This document shows, in pieces, positions 52,781 through 61,895 of a DNA stretch of 64,000 nucleotides. The notes under the pieces were generated by a model. The model did no database searches. It was not told the origin of the DNA and saw nothing but the letters and a program-made list of their open reading frames with translations. Positions within the stretch are counted from its first letter, which is position 1; each line of letters starts with the position of its first letter. Source of the DNA: Symbiodinium natans (taxonomy: Eukaryota > Sar > Dinophyceae > Suessiales > Symbiodiniaceae). The stretch lies in the NCBI GenBank assembly GCA_905221605.1, contig CAJNDS010000046.1, forward strand, positions 182,446 to 246,445, given 5' to 3'. A program made the translations under genes and the position numbers.

Positions 52781-53495
52781 GGGGGGGTTAGGCTTAGGGC
52801 GCAGGGCGCAAGGTTGGGGAGTTGCGGTTCAGGCTCCGGGTCCGATGTTTGGGGTTTAGGTTTAAAATCCCTAGCGCGCCCCCCCACCCCCTTAAATGAA
52901 GCCCAGCTGAAACCGGGACCTCATTAGCATAGGTTATATATACATGTAGGGCTAGGGAGAGAGGGGATGTTACAGTTGACATAAGAACCTCAAGTTAATG
53001 TGTAGATAGGTAGATACATAGAGAGGGCAAAGGGGCGGGAATTCGCGTGTAGGGGTTGGAAGTGCCCCAAAACCCTAAAGTTCAATCATAAACCCGACAA
53101 AGTTTAGGGTTTAGGGTTTAGGGTTTAGGGTTTACGGTTTAGGGTTTAGGGTTTAGGGTTTAGGGTTTAGGGTTTAGGACCTAAATCCTTCAAACCATCA
53201 ACCCTCCAAGCCCGCTAAACCCACGAACCCCCCAAAACCCTAAACCCCCTGAACCCTAAGCTCTTTACACCCTAAACCCTAAGCTCCATGAACCCTGAAA
53301 GGTCAAGCTAGAAACCCTAAGCTCCTAAACCTTAATCTCTTTAAAACCCTTAACCCTGTAGCGCAATGAACCCGAAAGGTTAAGCTAAAGACCCTAAGCC
53401 CCCTAAACCTTAATCTCTTGAAACCCTGAACCCTGAACCGTAAACCTTAGTCTCTTTTTAAACCCTAAACCCTGTAGCTCCATGAGCCCTGAAAG
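52781..53495. other. Spacer with a TTTAGGG array
   Basis: Contains TTTAGGG units at 53103-53177 and degenerate CCCTAAA text with an imperfect ~60-70 bp period (phrases like CTCCATGAACCCTGAAAGG at about 53283, 53360 and 53478). No gene seen. Confidence 0.5.
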
Positions 53496-53564
53496 GTCAA
53501 GCTGCTGCTCCAGCGGGTGGAGCAGCTGGAAGCGCAGCTGCAAGCAAGGCTCGGGGCAACTTAG
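53496..53564 (+). CDS. Possible terminal exon, coiled coil
   Basis: Follows GAAAG|G and reads VKLLLQRVEQLEAQLQARLG, a clear Leu heptad, to a TAG at 53562-53564. TTTAGGG units resume at 53574. This is probably the last exon of an unplaced coiled-coil gene. Confidence 0.38.
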   Translation, partial: VKLLLQRVEQLEAQLQARLGAT

Positions 53565-54307
53565 TCCCAAAGGTTTAGGGTTTAGGGTTTAGGGTTTAGG
53601 GTTTAGGGTTTAGGGTTTAGGGTTTAGGCCGCTACGTTTATGGCTCAGGGACCTCCCAGGCCGCGAAGCTTCCAAAGCCACCCTGAGCCCAAGGTTCCTG
53701 AGCTCCCTAAGCCCCCCCTAAGCCCCCCCCGAAGCCCCCTAAAGCCCCTAGACCTTAAACCCTCTGTTTTGGCAGTTCCTTGGGTGGTTTTGGAGGGCTT
53801 GTAAGGGCAACTTTGGCTCGTTGTAGGGGAAAGAGCTCAGGGCTCCTAGGGCCCGTGGACAGTTGCAAGATGCGCCCGGTGGCTGCCATGAACTGAATGA
53901 AGCACCGAGAGCAAAGGTTTGAGTTTTTTTTGAGGCTCAGACCCGAGAGCCCTGAGTCCTGAGTCCCTAAACCCAGAGCAGGAAGGAGGCCTTCTCGCAC
54001 TCTCCTTGCTTTACGGGGGTCTTGGGAATCTGCTGAGGCTTGAAGGTTTTATTTAAGGGATTTAGGATCTGAAGCTTCGGGTTTTGCGTCTATAAGCCCT
54101 AAACCCGAAGTCCCACAACGTCAGGATCTTGCGGGGGTTACTTAGGGGCTTCGGCGTTGGGAGCGTATGAGGTTCATTTCCACGCGGCTTCTTTCATTTT
54201 GCTGGAACTTCGGAAGTTAGATGCTCATGAAGCTTTTTTGTGCAGGTTACGCTTTGGTTTTTATAGGGTTCTTCGGGAAAGTACAAACACTGTGGCGCAC
54301 GTGACAG
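53565..54307. other. Spacer
   Basis: TTTAGGG array at 53574-53629, then G/C-rich telomere-like text. An 81-codon minus frame (53755-54000) shows no features. Confidence 0.4.
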
Positions 54308-54371
54308 GCTAGTGCCGCTTGCTGCCGCCGAAGGCTTCGATGTTGCTGTGTGGCATCGTGCAGCTTCCTGA
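54308..54371 (+). CDS. Possible terminal exon
   Basis: Follows TGACAG|G and reads LVPLAAAEGFDVAVWHRAAS to a TGA. A 139-codon minus frame overlaps it and reads as low-quality protein. Confidence 0.3.
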
Positions 54372-54603
54372 TCACTTTCAGAAGCTGTTGGAACCTGGTA
54401 AACTCGAACCTTGAGAACCCCTAAACTCGACTTAAAGCCCTGAAACCCACCCAAAACAATTAAAAACGCAAGCCCGAGCCTTGAAGCCCGACATCCTTGG
54501 GCTGCTTTTGGAGGCGGCAGCAGCACGGCCACGGGCCAACCTTCTGAGGCTCCGCTTTGGGGGGTTTCCTGTTTCGGGAGTTCAGCTGGTTCAGGGTTTA
54601 AGG

Positions 54604-54770
54604 GTTTTTTCAAGGGGTTTTCCAGGGGTTTGAGGGGTTTTCAGGGGTTTTTTCGGGGGCTTGAGGGGTTTTGCATTGGTTTCAGGGGTAAGGGTTTCAA
54701 GGGGGTCCAAGGCGTTTAAGCGGTTCAAGGGGTTTAAGGGGTTGAAGGGGTTTAAGGTTTCTTCAGGGCT
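54604..54770 (+). repeat. Degenerate GGGGTTTTCA/GGGGTTTAA 10-mer repeats
   Basis: About 14 units of a G4T3-4 based 9-10 bp word, another length variant of telomere-like sequence. Confidence 0.85.
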
Positions 54771-54904
54771 TAGGGCTTACGCATGCGGGGTTCCGAGTTT
54801 TAGGGTTTAGGGTGGACGTGCAGCCTTATCCATGTGGGGATTTCGTGTATACGGGGCGCCCCTGTTTTCGAAAATAACCTCTTCTTCAATTCACCTGCAT
54901 CAAG

Positions 54905-55032
54905 CGGTACCTGCCGTGGGGCGCCGGATGCAGGCAGCAGCCAAGAGAACTCGCACAAGACTTCCAGCAACCGCCCATAATCCAATGAAGTTTGCGTCGT
55001 CTCCACCGAAGCGAGTATTGAGCCAATCATGA
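54905..55032 (+). CDS. Possible terminal exon, basic
   Basis: Follows CATCAAG and reads a basic peptide (VGRRMQAAAKRTRTRLPATA) to a TGA at 55030-55032. No family recognised. Confidence 0.28.
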
Positions 55033-55156
55033 AGCGCAATAATGAGCACCTAAGCCCTCAACCCTAAACCGTAAGCCCCTGAACCCTCAACCCAGTCCCT
55101 GCATCTTCTCAGCCGAAGCCCCCAAGCCATCAATCCCCGATGTTTTTTTTGCCGAG

Positions 55157-55231
55157 GCTCCCCGAAGCGGCCGGGCGAGTGCCCCACAGACACCTCCCGA
55201 GGACTGGGAGGGGGAGGGATGTTGGCTCTAG
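55157..55231 (+). CDS. Possible terminal exon
   Basis: A T8 tract and GCCGAG precede a frame reading RSGRASAPQTPPEDWEGEGC up to a TAG. The pyrimidine tract supports an acceptor. Composition is Ala/Pro/Glu. Confidence 0.28.
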   Translation, partial: APRSGRASAPQTPPEDWEGEGCWL

Positions 55232-56120
55232 AATTTCTATCGGGTTTAGGGTTTAGGGTTTAGGGTTTAGGGTTTAGGGTTTTTAGGGCTTGGCTCAGCT
55301 TGCGAGAATCCTCTTTGTTCAAGCGTTGCGGCCATGAAGGCTCTATGCATCGTCGGCCCCGAAGCCATCCGAAGCCACAACACTGGGAATTCGAAAACTT
55401 CTTCAAGCCCACAGGGGAGGGACCAGGTATTTTTAACTAGAATTTTTGTTTGGTCTCCAACGCTCTTTGAATATCATATATGCCAAATCTTATATTCCTG
55501 CGTCTTCTTCTTCAAACACCCTGAATCTTAAGCCCTTAAATGCGGTGGGAAATCCGGTAAGCCCCCAAACTCCATCACCCTGTATATATATATATATATA
55601 TATATACCCTGTAAACGCCCTTTGAAGCCCTGACAGCACCTATAAACCCTATAGAAGTCTTATGAGCCCTATGGGGTGCATCAAGACCTCGAGTCACTGC
55701 ATATCCTATATGCCCTACAAACCCTACAAGCCTCATAAACCCTGGAAGCCCTTTCAGCCACATATCTGTTGCGGTTTAGAGAACCTGCCCCCCCCCTGCC
55801 CGACACAAACATGGTACTCTTTGGACACATCTTAGGTTGCCTATTACTGGGCAACTTGGCTCTTGGGGCTTGTAGCAGAGATTCTATTGCAGAGGGTCAG
55901 GCTTTGGGGTTTGAATCCCCATGTTACGGGGGGGTCACCAGAGCTACCATCTTTGGCGGTTAGGATTCTTGGGAGGGTTTAGGACTTGCGGCAAGAGGTT
56001 CGGGCTCTGAGGGGGTGAGGGTTTGGGGTTTAGGGTTTAAGGTTTAGAGTTTAGGGTTTAGGGGGGTTTGGGGTCGAGGGCAAACCCCCTAAAGCCGCTA
56101 AACCCCGAAGCCTCGCGCAG
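55232..56120. other. Spacer with TTTAGGG and TA repeats
   Basis: TTTAGGG units at 55239-55286, an (AT)n run at 55584-55605, and no supported gene. A tRNA or other RNA gene was not recognised. Confidence 0.45.
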
Positions 56121-57000
56121 GCACCGCAGGCAGAGCGCGCGCCTCCGGCCCAGAAGGCGACAGGTTTAGGGTTTAGGGTTTAGGGTTTAGGGTTTAGGGT
56201 TTAGGGTTTAGGGTTTAGGGTTTAGGGTTTAGGGTTAAGGGTCTCGTTGCTTCGACTTTCGGAGGTTTGGGCTCTCACGGATATAGGGTTGTAGGTTTTT
56301 TTTCCGGACGGATGGCTTTTGGGATGTCGTTGCCGGTCTGATGGTCAGCTTCTGCAATTTAGGTCCATTGGGGAACCCGTGTTTTTTTTTTGCTGTGGGT
56401 GCCAAAACCGCTAAGATAAGCTCCCCCTAAACCCCACACCCTGCTACCCCTCAACCCTAAGCCCTAAACCTTTTTCCCTAAGCCCCATTCTTCCTCGAGA
56501 TGGTAAACCAAGGTGGCCAGGATGGGTTTCTGGGCCTAGGCCTTTTCGGGGAGAGTCTTGAAATCCTGAACAAAGGCTTCGTACAAGGTACACGGGTCCG
56601 AAAAAATCTACCACTCATCGTTTCGGGCTCATCGTTAGGGCTTCGGGTTTATGGCTCACAGCCCACACGGTAAACTGTAAGCCCTAATAGGCTAAACTGG
56701 CCAGACCGAATGAACCGACTAAGCCCTAAAGCCTTTTAGCAGGCTGCCAAAGAGCGGGCCTCTACCTCCAGCGGTCGGCGCACCAAAGGGACGGGGTTGG
56801 GGTTTTGCGCTTGTGGATGAAGATGTTCGAGGCAATCTTTGGGGTGGGTTTGGTGTGGGTGTGTGTGTGTGTGTTTTGGTTTCAGGGTTTCGGGTTCAGT
56901 GGAGATGTTGTTCCCAAGCAAGCTTGGGGCTGAAGCCCCAAACCCCGCCGAGGAACTTAAGCCGCAACTGCAAGCCGTTGCACTCGTAGAAATTCCTTAA
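56121..57000 (+). CDS. Candidate two-exon gene, C-terminal part
   Basis: Exon 56121-56163 follows GCGCAG, reads APQAERAPPAQKAT and ends ACAG|GTTTAGGG, with ten TTTAGGG units starting at the donor itself. Exon 56936-57000 follows CTGAAG, completes the split codon and reads APNPAEELKPQLQAVALVEI to a TAA. Phase and composition agree. 5' end unknown; no family recognised. Confidence 0.42.
56164..56235 (+). repeat. TTTAGGG array forming the donor end of a predicted intron
   Basis: About ten perfect units beginning exactly at the GT of CAG|GTTTAGGG. Confidence 0.95.
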
Positions 57001-57300
57001 ACCCTAAGACCTATACCCTAAACCCCGTAACCCTGACTAACCCTAAACCCAAATCCCCAAACTTGACTACATTTCGGAGAAACCGCTCGGAAAGCTGCTG
57101 AGTCTCCGACCCATGGTGCCCCGAAATGCTAATGGTAGGAAGGGTTTCGGGCTTATACATACCTAAAGGCTGCGGGGTGTAAGGGTCTGGTCTACATGAG
57201 AGCTCCTGTTGGGGGAGGCTTTGAGATTCACGGGTCGGCAAGGGGTTGGGCGTTTTATGGTCGTAGGCTTCAGGGTCCTAGCTGTCCAGCATTGCAAGCA

Positions 57301-58468
57301 ATGGGCAACATCCAGCGTGCCGACTACAATGCTAAGAGCGACATTGATGTGCGACACCCCAACTGGATGAAAAGTCTTCCGGACGAGCGCTTGCTCAGGG
57401 ATTTATTTATTCCGGGCACGCACGACACCTGCTCTTTATATGGCGGAGATGCAATTCAATGCCAGTCGCTCACTCTTCCCAAGCAGCTTCGTGCTGGTAT
57501 CCGCTACCTCGATATCCGCTTGCGCCATTTCAACGACACCCTCCCAGTGCATCATGGCCTGAAGTTTCAGGACATCAACTTCACGGGCGTGCTTCGCGCC
57601 TGCCGGGAGTTTCTTGAAGAAGAGCCCAGTGAAGGCATCATGATGCGGGTGAAACAGGAGTACCAGGCGGCAAACAACAAGACTGGCTTCGACCAGCTGG
57701 TGAAGGGAACTTGCTTGAGTGTTCTTGGTGCCCGGTGGTTTGTAGACAACACAGGAAAGTTGGAGGCTGTGACTTTGGGGCAGCTCAGGGGAAAGATCTT
57801 GATTTTGCAGCAGTACCAAGGGGAAAGAGCCCCCGGGGCCTTCGGCTACGGGGCATTGGACATCCAAGATTCTTACAGTTTGCCGACGGTCTTCCACATC
57901 AAAAGCCACCTGGCCTCTGACACAGCCAAGAGGATGCAAGTATCCGATATTTGTGGTTTCATGTGCCCCAATGGCCCAAAGCCAGAATCATAAAGAAAAG
58001 TAAGTTTCTGCACCCTGAAGTCACAACAAGTATCGTTTCTGTGCACCCGCTGGGCAGCACGTGGGAATGACCTGATATTCACCGGGCACTTCCCGACGTT
58101 TGGGCGGTCACAATAGACAGTCTTTGCATGCTCCCCTATTTTTGTGTTTGCTTTTGGTATGTGTGTGTTTGGCCAAATCACTTCTTGGGGACTGATCTCG
58201 TTCAACTGTGACTTGTTGAGGTCACTCGCAAAACCAAGGCAAGATCTCGAAGATTGAGGATCACTTCAAGAAATGTCGTGGATGCAAAGTGGGCCTGAAC
58301 CATCTGAGCGGCTCAGGTGGCGGCTGTTATCCCTACACCTGCGCCCGCAACACTAACTCAGCAGCATTCGACGTCTTGCACAGCAATGAGACGATGCAAG
58401 GCACCATTGTTGCAGCGGACTTTCCGGGTAGTGGCCTAATTACAGGGATTGTCAACAGAAATCATTGA
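57301..58468 (+). CDS. Phosphatidylinositol-specific phospholipase C (bacterial-type X domain)
   Basis: Exons 57301-57904 and 58239-58468 give about 277 residues. The first has the catalytic pattern: HPNWMKSLPD, then FIPGTHDTCS with H41, RYLDIRLR (D71, R73), and LPVHHG with second histidine H85, then MMRVKQEY. The second supplies the domain's tail: KIEDHFKKC, GLNHLSGSGGG, VAADFPGSGLITGIVNRN and a TGA. These enzymes cleave PI or GPI anchors to diacylglycerol and cyclic inositol phosphate. No PH, EF-hand, Y or C2 domains are seen, so this resembles the small bacterial/protist type rather than animal PLCs. The start at 57301 follows CATTGCAAGCA. The open frame extends to 57196, but that part is telomere-like text. 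No signal peptide follows the chosen Met. Confidence 0.85.
57905..58238 (+). other. GC-AG intron (334 bp) of the PI-PLC gene
   Basis: Begins GCCACCTGG after ATCAAAA and ends AACCAAG before GCAAGATC. Joining gives FHIKSKISKIEDHF without a break. Without splicing the first frame ends in a non-conserved tail at 57993. No telomere words inside. Confidence 0.75.
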
Positions 58469-59855
58469 AATTGCTGAGCACATGTGAGCAGACAAGCCCC
58501 ACAAGGGGTATACGGTATAGTGTAGAAGTTGACCTTGTCCTGTTCCCTCCTCCGGAGGGTTAGAACCCAAATGTGCAGAGTTGACAAGCTCTAGCCCAGG
58601 GTCCAATTGCAGCAGATTTGTGGCTTTCAAGTCCCAACGCCATTAGCATTCTGGTTTTGCGGGGCCGCACGCCACAAATGCGAAAGCGTACTTGGACCCT
58701 TAGACACTTCTTGATCTTGCACGCTCGCAGTGCAGCTGGCGCGGTGCAGCATGTTCAAGTTGCGGCTCATGTACAGAAAGCTGAAGGGAGAAAATGTGCG
58801 AATGAACACTGCGGATTAGGGTGTGGGGTGTTGAGATTCAGGTTCAGGAACTACTTGGAGTTATGCATAGCCGTATACCGTAATGTAAAGGGGGGCCCCA
58901 TGTTTAAAGTCAAATTGGCCGGGCTATTCAGGACCGTGTGAGTGTTTGGGGGTGCGAGCGGTTAAGTCGAAGCATATGTCATGTGCTGCGCGTTTAAAAT
59001 CAATTGCTGGGCGTCTCTGTCCCTGTTTGTCTCATTTAAGCTTCTCCTTAGTAAAATCATATGAGTTCCCGGGAACGTCTAAAGGCATAAACCAGCTTCG
59101 ACTGTTCAGAGGGGGGGAGCGGCACACCAAAGCAGGTACATCATTATCTCCAACCTACCATTAAGCACAAGTTCGTAATGAGACGTGCACTTGAAGCGTT
59201 GAAATCGGGCAATGAGGATTTGGAATAGCCCTTTCTAAGATACCACGTCTTAACAATGTTAACAAATCGGGATACAAGGATTGCATCGTTCACAGCAACC
59301 TTCACCTCCTCACCTTAACACCAGCCAATGTTCATCAAAAGGGTTCCGGGCCATAACATTAGGTCCTTAACCGCAACACACCATCTTCAACCACAAGTCC
59401 TGAACCCTAAGCCTTTGCAGCTCAGGTGTCAGGAAGCGTGTTGAGGGAGCGCGCGAGGCCGGATGTGTACAGCCTTTCAGGGGCTCTGAAAACGCAGACT
59501 GGATGGGTTCAAGGGTTATGGGGTGCTGAAGGTTTGGGAGCCTTTGTATACCAGGAGCACAATAGGGACTGTGATTTAGAGCAGGTCTCATGTAGGTCTT
59601 GGTGGTCAAGGCTTTCCCTCAACCTCAACCCGGGACCCTCAAGCCAACATGGTCCGCCTAACCCTGAAAAACCTAACCCTAAACCCTAAACCCTAAACCC
59701 TAAACCCTCAAGACCAGTATGTGGTATCATGGTGAATATTCCATGTTATACTTAAACCTTTGGGTTCCAAGCTATTTGTTTAAGCCAAGCGGAGCTTAAG
59801 TAAATTCATCCAAAGTGGCATCCCAATCCAAAGCGCGCCAGCCCTCGCAGCCAGC
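58469..59855. other. Spacer with dispersed-repeat fragments
   Basis: Few telomere words until 59660-59710 (CCCTAAA). 58897-58925 contains TTTAAAGTCAAATTGGCC, similar to TTTAAAGTCAATGTGGCC near 9238. About 59089 carries the 19-bp word AACCAGCTTCGACTGTTCA shared with about 47154. These look like pieces of interspersed elements. No gene supported, although 58618-58941 (+) is open. Confidence 0.45.
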
Positions 59856-59859
59856 AGCC

Positions 59860-60150
59860 GCCTCCAGCCCCCTGCCCCCGGCCCCCGGCCCCCGGCCCGG
59901 GGCCTAGCCCCAGCCTCAGCCGCCCAGCCCCGGCTCCAGCCCCAGCCCCAGTCCAAAAGCAAAAACAAAAAATCGGAAAGCAAAAAAGAAAACTCACTCA
60001 AAACTTTCGCCCAAAACTTTGGCCCAAAACTTTCGCCAAAGACTTTCGCCCAAAACTTTCGCCCAAAACTCTCGCCCAAAACTTTCGCCCAAAACCCGCC
60101 CAAAACCCGCCCAAAACTCCGGACACAAACCATATACAATTTCTATAAAC
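59860..60150. repeat. C-rich tract plus AAAACTTTCGCCC tandem repeat, copy 2
   Basis: A CCCCGGCC-rich stretch, an A-rich bridge, then about nine units of AAAACTTTCGCCC (12-13 bp) at 59998-60115 and CCATATACAATTTCTATAAACC. The same parts in the same order occur at 11940-12110. Confidence 0.75.
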
Positions 60151-60301
60151 CCTAAACCCTAACCCTAAACCCTAAAGCCTAAACCCTAAACCCTAAACGA
60201 GCTCAAACCCCCCCCACAAATTAGGGAACAGTTTTTGGCTTTCGTGCTGCGCCCCAAAAGAACGCGCAAGACAGGGGGCACCACCCGATTGCGCGCTGCA
60301 G

Positions 60302-60333
60302 GAGGAGGAGGCCCGGTTGTGTGGCTGCTTGGG
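60302..60333 (+). CDS. Possible micro-exon
   Basis: Follows GCTGCAG|G and reads EEEARLCGCLG, after which GTTTAGGG units begin (60334-60390). Too short to judge alone. Confidence 0.22.
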
Positions 60334-60390
60334 GTTTAGGGTTTAGGGTTTAGGGTTTAGGGTTTAGGGTTTAGGGTTTAGGGTTTAGGG

Positions 60391-61188
60391 CTTTGAGTTT
60401 AGGAACTATAAGGTTTAGGGTCTAGGGCTTATGTGGCTGCTTCAGGGCTTTGTGGGTGCTTTCAATTTCTCGGTTTACGTTCCATACCTGAATTTCAGGA
60501 GTTAGCTTCTTGATTCTTAAGAACCCCCAAGCCCTTCTTGATGTTGGCTTATAGATATTCAGGCGCTTGTACTGCACATCGTAACACTCCTGGACCCCGA
60601 ACCCCTAAGCGTGCAGCCCTGAAGCCAGCCGAAGGCCATTTTCCGCGCCCTGCCGCGCCAAAGTGAGCGCGGCGTGCCAGGAGTGGACGTGCACCGTGGC
60701 CGAACGAAGTTTTGGGGTACAAACTTTCAACCCTAAACCCCAAACCCTAAACTTTCAACCCTAAACCCCGAAGCCTAGACCCTAAACTACCCTAAACCCT
60801 TTTCAGGCTTCGAGAGTTGAAATTCAGACCCTGGAGGTGGTTCAGGGTTTCGGTCTTTGGGGCGTTGCGATTTAGGGGTGCAGGGCCTTAGGGGCCTTTT
60901 AATGACCCCCGGCACTATTTATTATAGAGAACTCTTAACACCCCAAGCTGCCATAAGCCTAAACTACAGACAACCTAAACCCTTGATCTCTGTTCACCCC
61001 GCCTCTCCGAAGCCCGAAAGCTCCTAAGCACCCTACAAACCCTCAAAGCCCACCGCCGCTACCCTACACCCCTTAAACACCACCTCAAACCCTGTAAGCC
61101 CTTTTCTTGGAAACCCTAAGCCCTGAGACTCTAAACACCAACCTTTAACCCGTCACCCTAAACCCTAAACCCGAATCCCTAACCACAG
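60391..61188. other. Telomere-word text
   Basis: G-rich words to about 60460, C-rich CCCTAAA/CCCGAAG words from about 60720. No supported gene; the 60549-60743 minus frame has no features. Confidence 0.45.
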
Positions 61189-61280
61189 GCTTGCCGCTTG
61201 TGCCGCCCATGCCGACGTCGGCGCCGAGTCGGAAGCCGAACGTGGTCGCAGACTCTGGCGCCGCCTGGCAGAAACCTTAA
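61189..61280 (+). CDS. Possible terminal exon
   Basis: Follows AACCACAG|G after CCCTAAA words. Two frames are plausible: one reads VPPMPTSAPSRKPNVVADSG to a TAA at 61278-61280, the other a helical ADVGAESEAERGRRLWRRLA that continues into TTTAGGG text. The frame cannot be decided from sequence alone. Confidence 0.3.
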
Positions 61281-61895
61281 ATGGGTTTAGGATTTAGGGT
61301 TTAGGGTAACCCATCCAAGGCTCAATTAGGACAGACAGGGCGTGACACTGCGAGTTTCGGATGGCTTTTGGAGGGGATTTACAAAGTTGTGCTTTCCTGG
61401 AGCTTAGGTTTCTCAGACCCTATTCCCGAAACCCTAACTCGCGGTTGCAGCAGATGTGCCAAAGTTCACACAGCTCTTCAACCACAACCAAGCCCTGAAC
61501 CCCTATAGACCTTAGGCTCCTAAACCTCATAACCCTACAAGCCTTGTCAGCCCGAAAAGCCCCAATAAACCCCAATGAACCCCAACAAGCCCCAGCCCTC
61601 AACACCCTAACTACCCCCTAACCCCTACGTATAAAAAGTCCTTGTAAGTAATCCCTCTAAAATGAACCCTCTGCACCCCTCAACCCTGAACTTTAGACCC
61701 TAAACCCCAAAGCCTTCACCCGTAAACCCTTTCTTAACCCTAAACGTGAGCGCCCAAAGGATTCCAGCAGTTCACGGTGGACGAGACGATCCCACCCGGC
61801 GCGCGCTCGAACTCAAGGAGTGCTGCGCGATTTTCGGAGTCCAAAGAAGTCGGACGGACTTAGGGATATCGGGTTTCGGAAATTTAGGGCTTAGA
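61281..61895. other. Last stretch of telomere-word text
   Basis: CCCTAAA-like words and short overlapping frames. 61746-61860 (+) is open (core GRDDPTRRALELKECCAI) and may contain an exon. TTTAGGG-type words stop after about 61890. Confidence 0.35.

Noticed and set aside
54194-54613. 139-codon minus-strand ORF
   Set aside because: No domain or motif, it overlaps a stop-terminated + island with a good acceptor, and its composition is that of antisense telomere-like text.
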